From CALLVY01 sp937899855 (lineage in GTDB: Bacteria > Bacteroidota > Bacteroidia > Chitinophagales > Saprospiraceae): a DNA stretch of 18,195 bases. The notes below the pieces were generated by a model. It was not told the DNA's origin. It did not search any database and worked only from the letters and a program-made list of their open reading frames with translations. Both the position numbers and the translations under genes were made by a program. The stretch covers positions 1-18,195 of the forward strand of contig JBCBQC010000118.1 in NCBI GenBank assembly GCA_039820405.1. Reading direction: 5' to 3'. This document shows, piece after piece, positions 1 through 6,554 of this stretch. Numbering within the stretch: the first letter of the stretch is position 1; each line of letters begins with the position of its first letter.

Positions 1-76
1 CGGTCCACTCCTCAAAGGCAAGGGCGACGGCCTTGGCTCCTTCGGGGCGGTAGTGAACGTCGAGCGCAATTTTCAA
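1..76 (-). CDS. Partial CDS, N-terminus of a probable endonuclease V-like protein
   Basis: Reading leftwards from a TTG at 76, the frame is open to the window edge for 25 codons and begins (M)KIALDVHYRPEGAKAVAL, then AFEEWT. A first strand ending in an Asp (ALDVHY), followed by AKAV and an F-x-x-W, resembles the N-termini of Bacteroidota endonuclease V-like proteins as I remember them. In that family the first Asp is an RNase H-fold metal ligand, and the enzyme nicks DNA or RNA near deaminated adenine. The start is constrained: the only upstream in-frame codons lead to the TAA at 91-89, which is also the stop of the EAD11-CHAT gene, so the TTG 12 bases after that stop is the one usable start. 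Co-transcription with the CHAT gene is likely. The family name rests on 25 residues and memory, so it is tentative; a coding start here is more secure. Confidence 0.5.
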   Translation of the reverse strand, partial: MKIALDVHYRPEGAKAVALAFEEWT

Positions 77-88
77 AGGGGGGGAGAG

Positions 89-1021
89 TTAGAAGGTGAC
101 CTGCTTGCCTTCGTGCCAGAGCTCGGGGGTATTCTGATCGCTCAACGTTTCGTGACCGCTGAGGTGGATCATGCCCAAATCAAAGGCACTGACGATACCC
201 TTGTTTTGAGTGAGGCCCTGGTAAAAACCTGTTGAAAAGGCAATGGAAGCTTTATCACCGATGGCATCTTGCATCCCCACTACGTATATCCCCAGCTCGC
301 TGATGGCCTTGGCGACGGGCTTGGTGTAGCAAGCATTGAGTACCAGACATTGGACCTGGTCTTTATGGCGTCGAAATAAGCGTACCAAGCCATCTTTGGA
401 GAGAACGGAATAGCCACCGGCGTCGTTGAGGACGAAAATACTTTTTTCCTCATCATTTCTACCGTAACCGGAAAAATGTACGACATCCGGTTGCTTGTCT
501 TCAAGGGCACGGGTAATGGTGGCAAGTCTTACGGCTGGTTCGCTATCGAGCTGGACCAGGTCCCGATTTCGAGAGAGGCGGACTTCATCTTTGATTTGGC
601 GCAGTTCCTCATCTAGTTCCAGTCGTCCCATTCCAGTAGGATTCCCCGACAGAAAAAGTATCTCCCACGTTTTTCTCTCCGTCGTGGGCGCTCCATTCCC
701 TCGTACCGCTCCACTATTCCGGTCCAGCCCACTGCCCTTGACCCCCGGAATCGCATTCCCCACATCCGGCAATTCCCCGAGGATACCCAGGATGCTGTGC
801 CGCAACTGGTTCATCCGGATGTTGGCATCGCCGTAGGAAATCATGCCCATGTCCTTTTCCCGCTTCAAGTTGTTGTAGCGAGCGATCAGGGCGAGTATCA
901 GGTCGCTGAATTCGTCGTCGTCGTACCCAGCGCTGTAATCGGCCATGGCCTCCAGGGCTTTGATCAGTTTGTCCTTGCGGAGGAGCGATTCGATGTAGGG
1001 CTTAACTTGTGCTTTGTTCAT
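89..1021 (-). CDS. EAD11-CHAT protein (caspase-like fold, catalytic His replaced by Tyr)
   Basis: 310 residues. Residues about 8-85 are a helical domain with the pattern of effector-associated domain EAD11: LLRKDKLIKALEAM, then LILALIARYNNLKREKDMGMIS, then RMNQLRHSILGIL. EADs are adaptor domains that link effectors to NTPase partners in bacterial immunity and signalling systems. A low-complexity Ser/Gly/Arg linker spans about 90-117. The C-terminal region, about 118-305, is a CHAT caspase-like domain: WEILFLSGNP opens it, VVHFSGYG (181-187) is the position of the usual HFSGHG, and LVLNACYT (227-233) holds the nucleophile Cys231. The catalytic His expected at 186 is Tyr (codon TAC), so protease activity is doubtful. 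The protein is cytoplasmic, with no signal peptide or membrane segment. No NTPase or second EAD11 partner is visible in the window; a nuclease-like gene follows 12 bases downstream. A Bacteroidota-type promoter lies at 1076-1105. Confidence 0.85.
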   Translation of the reverse strand: MNKAQVKPYIESLLRKDKLIKALEAMADYSAGYDDDEFSDLILALIARYNNLKREKDMGMISYGDANIRMNQLRHSILGILGELPDVGNAIPGVKGSGLDRNSGAVRGNGAPTTERKTWEILFLSGNPTGMGRLELDEELRQIKDEVRLSRNRDLVQLDSEPAVRLATITRALEDKQPDVVHFSGYGRNDEEKSIFVLNDAGGYSVLSKDGLVRLFRRHKDQVQCLVLNACYTKPVAKAISELGIYVVGMQDAIGDKASIAFSTGFYQGLTQNKGIVSAFDLGMIHLSGHETLSDQNTPELWHEGKQVTF

Positions 1022-1075
1022 GTGTGGGGCTTGGCTAAAAAATCAAATGCGAGGGAGTAAACGCCTCGGTTCCTG

Positions 1076-1105
1076 CTAATGTAACGACTCCCGCCAACAA
1101 AACAA
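1076..1105 (-). promoter_or_regulatory. Possible Bacteroidota sigma-A promoter of the EAD11-CHAT gene
   Basis: On the minus strand a TTG (1105-1103, within GCTTTG) is followed after 19 bases by TACATTAG (1083-1076). The Bacteroidota consensus is TTG, about 19 bases, then TAnnTTTG; the -7 box here has one mismatch. It lies about 55 bases upstream of the ATG at 1021. Found by eye only. Confidence 0.4.
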
Positions 1106-1130
1106 AGCCTAATCTACGTCAAAACCAGGG

Positions 1131-1177
1131 GCCATTCCATTTCCCAAGACGGGAAGCCACCGGCGCCATTCCATTTC
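1131..1177. repeat. Short direct repeat, 13 bp, two copies
   Basis: GCCATTCCATTTC occurs at 1131-1143 and again at 1165-1177, with a 34-base period, in the gap between the EAD11-CHAT gene and the PARG-like gene. The 219-base gap (1022-1240) otherwise holds only the promoter-like sequence near 1080. The repeat could be part of a dispersed element or a chance duplication; no coding potential is evident. Confidence 0.4.
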
Positions 1178-1240
1178 ACGCTCCGCGGATTGGACCAGAT
1201 CGAATGAGCAGGAGGGTCATCAATTGTAACGACGGGCAAT

Positions 1241-2134
1241 TTACTCCACATTTTTGTCCTGGGGTTCATCATTTTTAATGATCTGTGGCGAAAAGTGATC
1301 GTAGAAGGGGCGGATAAAGCGGTCCTCCTTGGCGTAGACGGCAAATACAATGCGTTCGAAAACACCGGCAAACTGGGTGTCGATCACCTCGCGGAAGTAG
1401 CGCGCAATGGCTTCCGGGTCGTTGCGGAACACCCCACAGCCCCAGGCCCCGAGTACCAACTGCTGGTGCTGCTCCTGGCGGGCAACGGCGAGTACCCTGG
1501 CAATTCGCCGCCGCATCACCCGCTCGATTTCCGCCTCCGGGTCCGCCTCCTGGCGCCGGACCACCCCCGCGTTGACCGCTGGAGCCGTGAGGATACTGGC
1601 TGCCACCCAATCCTCCAGGTAAACCCCTTCCTCGTCCTTAAAAATCGGGACCCGGGGGCTGTAGATCATGTGGTCGGTATACCAGCCGCCGTAGGTCTGG
1701 CGATTGATCTGGTAGTACCGCTCCCCGCCCTTGAGCAAGCAGGGATACAAACCCGAGGCGCGGGCGATGCTTTCCTCCTGGGCCTGGCTGCCCCCCAAAA
1801 AGCCCCCGCCCGGATTTTTGGCCGAGGCAAAATTGAGGCAGAAGACCTCTCGCTGGCCCGCTTCGACGAGGGTGCGGACTGCGTCGAGGGTGGTCTGGGG
1901 GCGAACTTCGAATTGGGTTTGAAAAGCTGAGGCGGCCGCGGGGGGCTGGCTCAGAAGGCGGTCCGAATCGTCGGGAGAGTAGATTCGGGTGTGCTGCTCG
2001 GCGTAGGCTTGGGCGGCCCGGATGGAGACCGTTCGGCCGTTGGGGCTCAGGTAGCTACCCGCCTCCAGCGTCTGGAGGCTGTCTCGGGCAATGGTTCGGC
2101 GTTTGCTGCGGCTGCTCATCGTTTTAATTTTCAT
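1241..2134 (-). CDS. Microbial-type poly(ADP-ribose) glycohydrolase, TIGR02452 family
   Basis: 297 residues from the ATG at 2134; a second ATG at 2119 (MSSRSKRR) is equally possible. A further upstream start at 2200 would add an uncharacteristic leader. The family hydrolyses poly(ADP-ribose) with a macro-domain fold. The N-terminal helical part, about 10-85, contains RRTIARDSLQTLEAGSYL. The catalytic signature sits in NPGGGFLGGSQAQEE, residues 107-121: a GGG loop, seven residues, then QEE, with the second Glu the family's general acid. The macro-domain phosphate loop appears as LVLGAWGCGVFRNDP at about 226-239. It is a soluble, single-domain enzyme of normal length. It diverges from the photolyase operon across a 142-bp gap and lies beside the EAD11-CHAT gene. 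I see no ADP-ribosyltransferase in the window, so the physiological substrate is unknown. Confidence 0.88.
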   Translation of the reverse strand: MKIKTMSSRSKRRTIARDSLQTLEAGSYLSPNGRTVSIRAAQAYAEQHTRIYSPDDSDRLLSQPPAAASAFQTQFEVRPQTTLDAVRTLVEAGQREVFCLNFASAKNPGGGFLGGSQAQEESIARASGLYPCLLKGGERYYQINRQTYGGWYTDHMIYSPRVPIFKDEEGVYLEDWVAASILTAPAVNAGVVRRQEADPEAEIERVMRRRIARVLAVARQEQHQQLVLGAWGCGVFRNDPEAIARYFREVIDTQFAGVFERIVFAVYAKEDRFIRPFYDHFSPQIIKNDEPQDKNVE

Positions 2135-2276
2135 TGGAGTAATGTGGGATTCAACCCCAAGTCGGGGCGGATGGTTCCCCAGGGCTTTGCCGATTCGCAT
2201 TTGAAAACCACTGACCTAAACAATTTTGCACAAATGCCATTATTATCGTGTACCCTGTCCGACGGCGTCGGGCTAA

Positions 2277-3752
2277 ATGGAGATCGAGGTGAAGCAGCGT
2301 ACCAGCATCAACATCGTATGGCTCAAGCGGGATTTTCGCACCCAGGATCACGCTCCGCTACAAGCGGCCGAGGCGGCGGGTTTGCCCTACCTGATCCTGA
2401 CCTTTTTTGAACCCTCCCTACTGGCCTATCCCGATGCCTCCCTCCGTCACCAACAGTTCGTTTTTCACTCCCTCCACGACCTGCGCGAGCGCTTGCAAGC
2501 CTTTGGCATTCCGGTCGACTGCTGCTACGGGGAAGCCGTCGATATCTTTCGATATTTTGGGGAGACCTTCGACCTACAAACGGTATTTAGCCACCAAGAA
2601 AGTGGCATTCGCCTGACCTGGGAGCGGGACCAGGCGGTCCGCGAGTGCCTGGACGCATTGGGGGTGGAGTGGTGCGAGTTCCAACGCGATGGAATCGTAC
2701 GGGGCATCCGCGATCGCAAGGGCTGGGATGCCTCCTGGACTGCGGCTATCGAATCGCCCATGATCCGCAACGAATACCGGGAGCACGTGCCACTGGAATG
2801 GGAAAACCCTTTCCCCCTCGCGCCCGATTACATCCGACAGCTCGAAGATTATCCCACCGCTTTTCAACCCCCCGGCGAGGGCAATGCTTGGCGCTATCTG
2901 CGCTCTTTTACCGAGAAGCGGGGCTTTCGCTACCACCGCTTTTTATCCAAACCCCTGGACAGTCGACGGACCTGCGCCCGGGTATCCCCCTATCTGGCCT
3001 GGGGCAATCTGAGCGTTCGCCAAACCTACCACTGGGTCCACCGCCACCCCAATTACCGCAAGTTCCAGTTGGCCTTTTCCAGCTTCCTGACCCGCTTGCA
3101 CTGGCATTGCCACTTTATCCAAAAGTTTGAGGTGGAGTGCGAATACGAAACCCACTGTATCAATCGGGGCTACGAATTGCTCGAACACGAGCCGCGGCCC
3201 GATTTTGTGGAGGCGTGGAAGGCGGGCAAAACGGGCTTCCCCCTGGTCGACGCCTGTATGCGCTGCGTGGCGGCCACGGGCTGGATCAACTTTCGGATGC
3301 GGGCCATGGTGGTCTCTTTTTTCGCGCACAACCTCGACCAGGACTGGCGCAGCGGCGTGTACCACCTGGCGCGGCAGTTTCTGGATTACGAACCCGGTAT
3401 TCACTATCCCCAATTTCAGATGCAATCCGGCACCACGGGGACCAACACCGTCCGGATGTACAACCCGGTCAAACAGTCCTTGGACCACGACCCCGAAGGG
3501 ACCTTTATCAAAACCTGGATTCCCGAATTGGAACGTTTGCCCCTCCAATACTTACACGAGCCTTGGAAGATGACCAGCCTCGAACAGGCCCTGTACGATT
3601 TTGTGTTGGGACGCGATTATCCGGCTCCTCTGGTGGATTTGGTGGAGAGTGCCCAAAAGGCTCGGAAGAAGATTTGGGGCCACCGGAGCAACGAGTTGGT
3701 CATCGCCGAGCGCAAGCGCATTTTAAAAACTCACGTCAGAAAAAAACGATAA
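2277..3752 (+). CDS. Deoxyribodipyrimidine photolyase/cryptochrome family protein with non-canonical electron chain
   Basis: 491 residues, full length for the family. INIVWLKRDFRTQDHAPL (11-28) opens the Rossmann-like antenna domain. The helical FAD domain shows SPYLAWGNLSVRQ (237-249), GKTGFPLVDACMR (317-329) and TGWINFRMRAMVVSFF (334-349). Alignment by eye to E. coli PhrB, anchored on LIDWREGE and GKTG, puts W357 at W359, F380 at W382 and H304 at W306, so only the middle Trp of the classical triad is kept. H376 stands where Asn378 faces flavin N5. The lesion-contact Trp277 is retained as W276 (LHWHCHF). The protein therefore belongs to a divergent subfamily; repair of CPD lesions versus a photoreceptor role cannot be decided from sequence. 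It is first in a four-gene operon, 3 bases ahead of the flavin reductase gene. Confidence 0.9.
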   Translation: MEIEVKQRTSINIVWLKRDFRTQDHAPLQAAEAAGLPYLILTFFEPSLLAYPDASLRHQQFVFHSLHDLRERLQAFGIPVDCCYGEAVDIFRYFGETFDLQTVFSHQESGIRLTWERDQAVRECLDALGVEWCEFQRDGIVRGIRDRKGWDASWTAAIESPMIRNEYREHVPLEWENPFPLAPDYIRQLEDYPTAFQPPGEGNAWRYLRSFTEKRGFRYHRFLSKPLDSRRTCARVSPYLAWGNLSVRQTYHWVHRHPNYRKFQLAFSSFLTRLHWHCHFIQKFEVECEYETHCINRGYELLEHEPRPDFVEAWKAGKTGFPLVDACMRCVAATGWINFRMRAMVVSFFAHNLDQDWRSGVYHLARQFLDYEPGIHYPQFQMQSGTTGTNTVRMYNPVKQSLDHDPEGTFIKTWIPELERLPLQYLHEPWKMTSLEQALYDFVLGRDYPAPLVDLVESAQKARKKIWGHRSNELVIAERKRILKTHVRKKR

Positions 3753-3755
3753 CGC

Positions 3756-4385
3756 ATGTATTACAGCAAAGCGGATTTGGCTCAGTTGGAACACCGCGAG
3801 CGGATCAACCTCATCAATTCCGTCAGCGGCATCAAACCCGTCAATTTGATCGGGACAGCTTCCGCCAGCGGGGCTACCAACCTGGCCATTTTTAGTTCGG
3901 TGGTACACCTGGGGAGCAATCCGGCGCTGCTCGGCTTTATCCTGCGGCCGCATCAGGAAGTGCGGCGCCATACCTACGAGAACATCCTGGCCACTGGGGT
4001 GTTTACTCTCAATCACGTCCATCGGGATTTTGTGCAGCGGGCCCACTACACCTCCGCCAAATTCCCCGATGAGGTATCCGAATTTGCGGCCTGTGGGCTA
4101 CACGAGGCGTACCGGGAAGGCTTTGCGGCTCCCTTCGTTCGGGAAAGTCAGCTCCAACTGGGGCTGCGTTACCGCGAGTCGATTCCCATTCCGCTCAACC
4201 GGACCACGCTCGTGATCGGTGAGGTGGAAAATGCCACCATTCCGGATCGGGTACGGGAGGAGGGGGGACACCTGGACCTGTCCCGGGTCGACGACGTGGG
4301 CCTGTCGGGGTTGAACAGCTACTACGCCCTGGAAAAGATCGCGCAATTTCCCTACGCCCGACCCGAAGAATTGCCCCAATTTTAG
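3756..4385 (+). CDS. Flavin reductase-like protein, FMN-binding split barrel
   Basis: 209 residues, beginning 3 bases after the photolyase stop. The segment from INLINSVSGIKPVNLIGT, then ATNLAIFSSVVHLGSNPALLGFILRP (about 17-68), is the typical N-terminal half of the flavin reductase-like, FMN-binding split-barrel family, in which the N-L-A-x-F-S motif contacts the flavin phosphate. GVFTLNHV (about 82-89) continues the barrel. The family reduces or binds FMN/FAD, often with NAD(P)H. Its position between two flavin-dependent photolyase genes suggests that it supplies or maintains reduced flavin for them, which is inference. It is cytoplasmic, of normal length, with no odd residues noted. Confidence 0.85.
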   Translation: MYYSKADLAQLEHRERINLINSVSGIKPVNLIGTASASGATNLAIFSSVVHLGSNPALLGFILRPHQEVRRHTYENILATGVFTLNHVHRDFVQRAHYTSAKFPDEVSEFAACGLHEAYREGFAAPFVRESQLQLGLRYRESIPIPLNRTTLVIGEVENATIPDRVREEGGHLDLSRVDDVGLSGLNSYYALEKIAQFPYARPEELPQF

Positions 4386-4389
4386 TCTG

Positions 4390-4530
4390 ATGAAGAAACA
4401 ACATTTACCACAAAAGATTTGCATCGTTTGCCAACGACCCTTTACCTGGCGCAAGAAATGGGCGAAGGTTTGGGACGAAGTCAAGTACTGTAGCGAAAGA
4501 TGCCGACGCAATAAAAAACAAGCCACTTGA
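4390..4530 (+). CDS. DUF2256 small zinc-ribbon protein
   Basis: A 46-residue ORF starting at the ATG at 4390, 4 bases after the flavin reductase stop. The sequence carries KICIVCQRPFTWRKKWAKVW (9-28) and VKYCSERCRR (31-40). This is the DUF2256 signature: two cysteine pairs, C11/C14 and C34/C38, flanking a conserved RPFTWRKKW block, expected to bind zinc. The function is unknown, but such proteins are commonly encoded next to photolyase/cryptochrome genes, as here. Its TGA (4528-4530) overlaps the TTG start of the next gene by four bases (TTGA), which implies translational coupling. Confidence 0.9.
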   Translation: MKKQHLPQKICIVCQRPFTWRKKWAKVWDEVKYCSERCRRNKKQAT

Positions 4531-6029
4531 AGATCGCCAACCTCATTTTTCCGCACCAACTATTTGCCCAAACGCCCCTCGTGGACAATGGGCAGGATTG
4601 CTACCTCGTCGAGGAGTTCCTCTTTTTTCGCCATTACCCTTTTCACCAGCAAAAGATCGCCTTTCACCGCGCCTCCATGCGGGCCTACGCCGATTACCTA
4701 CGCGAAAACGGCAGCACGGTCCACTACGTCGAAGCCATCGAAGACCGGTCGGACGTCCGCCAACTGCTCGCCGAGCTGGCCCGGGCGGGCGTCGAACACA
4801 TTCACTACGTCGATCCTACGGACAATTGGTTGAGCCGCCGGATTAGGCAAAGTGCGGCCAAGCACCAGTTGGAGCGCCACGTTCACGATTCCCCACTGTT
4901 TTTCAACCGCCCCGAGGACCTATCCGATTTCTTTCGACCGGATAAGAAGAAGTTTTTCCAAACCAAATTTTACATCCAGCAGCGCAAGGGGCGCGATATC
5001 TTACTGGTGGGAGATGAGGCTCCGCTGGGGGGCAAGTGGTCTTTTGATGCGGAGAATCGCAAAAAGTATCCCAAGAAAAAGGTGCCGCCCAGCGTCGAAT
5101 ATCCCGCTGCGGATGAGTACTGGGAGGAAGCGCTGAGCTACGTTCGCCAGCATTTTTCCGAGCACTACGGTCAGTTGGTAGAGCAGCCTCGTTATCCTTA
5201 CCAGTTTGCGACGGCGGAGGCCTGGTTGGAGCAATTTCTGGAGCGGCGTTTTCACGAATTTGGGCCCTACGAGGACGCCATCGTCGCCGAAGAGGACGTG
5301 CTCAATCACAGTTTGCTCACCCCCATGATCAACGTCGGTTTGTTGAGCCCCAAATACGTCGTCGACCGGGCCTTGGATTTTGCGGCGGATCGGGAGGTTC
5401 CCCTCAATTCTACCGAGGGCTTCGTTCGGCAGCTCATCGGTTGGCGCGAATTTATCCGGGGCATCTACGAGGTGAAGGGCAGTTACGAACGGACTCGCAA
5501 CTACTGGGGTTTTGAGCGCAAAATTCCCCCCAGTTTTTACGATGGGACCACCGGTATCGAACCCGTCGACCGCACCATCCGTCGCGTCCTGAAGACGGGC
5601 TATTGCCACCACATTGAGCGGCTGATGGTGTTGGGCAATTTTATGCTCCTCTGCGAGTTTGATCCCGATGAGGTGTACCGCTGGTTTATGGAGTTGTTTA
5701 TCGATGCTTACGACTGGGTGATGGTACCCAACGTTTACGGTATGAGCCAGTTTGCCGACGGGGGGCTGATGTCGACCAAGCCCTACATCAGTGGGAGCAA
5801 CTACCTCCTTAAGATGAGTGATTACAAAAAGGGCCCCTGGCAAGCGGTCTGGGATGGCTTATTCTGGCGCTTTATGCACGTCCAACGCGATTTTTTCCTC
5901 AAGAATCCCCGGCTGGGAATGCTGGTGCGGACGTTTGATAAAATGAGCGAAGAAAAGCAGCAAACCCACCTCGATAATGCCGAGGCCTTTCTGGCCAAAT
6001 TGGATCAAAGCATTGGTGAAATGGTGTAG
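4527..6029 (+). CDS. PhrB/CryB-type (FeS-BCP) photolyase family protein lacking the Fe-S cysteines
   Basis: 500 residues from a TTG start that overlaps the DUF2256 stop. The N-terminal domain begins KIANLIFPHQLF and belongs to the photolyase-related (DUF523-like) antenna half. The C-terminal FAD domain shows PLNSTEGFVRQLIGWREFIRG (about 292-312), GYCHHIERLMVLGNF (358-372) and MSQFADGGLMSTKPYISG (406-423). The His-His pair H361/H362 matches the catalytic histidines of bacterial (6-4) photolyases such as Agrobacterium PhrB. In those proteins one Cys lies 15 residues before the pair and three more sit in a SDYCKGC-type segment. Here the first position is Pro346 and the segment reads MSDYKKGPW (430-438), so the 4Fe-4S cluster cannot form in the known way. 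Length and all other blocks look intact, so this is a subfamily trait rather than decay. It is last in the photolyase operon. Confidence 0.88.
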   Translation: MKIANLIFPHQLFAQTPLVDNGQDCYLVEEFLFFRHYPFHQQKIAFHRASMRAYADYLRENGSTVHYVEAIEDRSDVRQLLAELARAGVEHIHYVDPTDNWLSRRIRQSAAKHQLERHVHDSPLFFNRPEDLSDFFRPDKKKFFQTKFYIQQRKGRDILLVGDEAPLGGKWSFDAENRKKYPKKKVPPSVEYPAADEYWEEALSYVRQHFSEHYGQLVEQPRYPYQFATAEAWLEQFLERRFHEFGPYEDAIVAEEDVLNHSLLTPMINVGLLSPKYVVDRALDFAADREVPLNSTEGFVRQLIGWREFIRGIYEVKGSYERTRNYWGFERKIPPSFYDGTTGIEPVDRTIRRVLKTGYCHHIERLMVLGNFMLLCEFDPDEVYRWFMELFIDAYDWVMVPNVYGMSQFADGGLMSTKPYISGSNYLLKMSDYKKGPWQAVWDGLFWRFMHVQRDFFLKNPRLGMLVRTFDKMSEEKQQTHLDNAEAFLAKLDQSIGEMV

Positions 6030-6085
6030 GGGAAAGCCAAAGGGGCTGATACCAAATGACGAATAGCTGGTAAGCGTCCAGAAGT

Positions 6086-6481
6086 ATACCAAGTAAAGAT
6101 ATTGGTCAGATGCAGGTGTATGTGAATTACTACGACCGGGAAATGAAACTAGAAGCCATCTCAAAAATATCCTTCGAGCTGCGGCAGGGTCATTTTCGCC
6201 CCTACTTCGTTGCCAAAAGCGTCACGTAGCGAAGGCTATGCTCCGTTTTGGCGCCTCGTAGGGACGTAGATGACCGCTCCCTCGCCAGCAAAAACATTGT
6301 GAGATAGCTTCTAGAAGAGCAAAACAGTACGATTGGACTTATCCTTTGCAAAGAGAAGAGTGAATTATCGGTAGAGTACACCTTACCAGATTCGGAGAGT
6401 CAGCTATTCGCCAGTAGATACGAAACGGTACTTCCCAGTAAACGAGAACTACAAATGCTACTGAAAGAAAAAGGAAAATAG
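6086..6481 (+). pseudogene. DUF1016 (YhcG-type PD-(D/E)XK nuclease) gene remnant, split by a foldback element
   Basis: Two fragments of one reading frame are separated by a 158-bp insertion. The left fragment (6086-6152) reads IPSKDIGQMQVYVNYYDREM, then KLE. The right fragment (6311-6481) reads LEEQNSTIGLILCKEK, then YTLPDSESQLFASRYETVLP, and ends at TAG 6479-6481. Removing the insertion and one CTAG restores a continuous frame through KLEEQNSTIG, matching the C-terminal part of DUF1016 proteins (typically GQMQMYVNYYDR, ENPTIGLILCK, FASKY-x-x-YLPTE). Everything upstream of about residue -75 from the C-terminus is missing: an in-frame TAA at 6071 and the photolyase stop at 6029 leave no room. 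The gene is thus a 5'-truncated and interrupted relic. DUF1016 proteins are associated with defence islands and restriction loci. Confidence 0.82.
6153..6310. mobile_element. MITE-like foldback element, 158 bp, with CTAG target duplication
   Basis: The termini are AAGCCATCTCA (6153-6163) and TGAGATAGCTT (6300-6310), inverted repeats that match at 10 of 11 positions. Inverted similarity continues inward: GGTCATTTTCGCCCCTAC (6188-6205) pairs with the complement of 6258-6275 at 15 of 18 positions, GCCAAAA (6212-6218) pairs with 6246-6252, and the centre holds a CGTAGC-gaag-GCTATG hairpin (6225-6240). Both ends are flanked by CTAG (6149-6152 and 6311-6314). It has no ORF and interrupts a DUF1016 gene whose frame is restored when the element plus one CTAG is removed. 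A YTAR-type 4-bp duplication is typical of IS5-group transposases, so an IS5-like element acting in trans is a reasonable guess. Confidence 0.85.
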
Positions 6482-6554
6482 GCGCCACGACTGACACTTT
6501 AAAGAGGCACTAGCGTCCATTAAGACCATTGGGAAGCGGCAATATTGGGCCCCT
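6482..6554. other. Remainder of the non-coding stretch between the photolyase operon and acnB
   Basis: The gap 6030-6554 (525 bases) holds the DUF1016 relic and foldback element, listed separately. The left part (6030-6085) contains a weak TACCA/TGGTA inverted repeat (6050-6072) and no ORF. The right part (6482-6554) shows no ORF, no convincing terminator and nothing I recognise. Confidence 0.5.

Noticed and set aside
1295..1930. 211-codon open frame on the plus strand
   Set aside because: Antisense to the PARG-like gene, which carries the full GGG-QEE signature.
2135..2200. Upstream extension of the PARG-like gene to 2200
   Set aside because: The added residues do not resemble the family N-terminus; starts at 2134 or 2119 fit better.
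2943..3548. 201-codon open frame on the minus strand
   Set aside because: Antisense shadow of the first photolyase gene.
5001..5843. 280-codon open frame on the minus strand
   Set aside because: Antisense to the well-supported PhrB-type photolyase gene; no family resemblance.
6153..6310. Coding continuity through the foldback element
   Set aside because: The insertion breaks the DUF1016 frame and introduces stops; only removal of the element plus one CTAG restores it.
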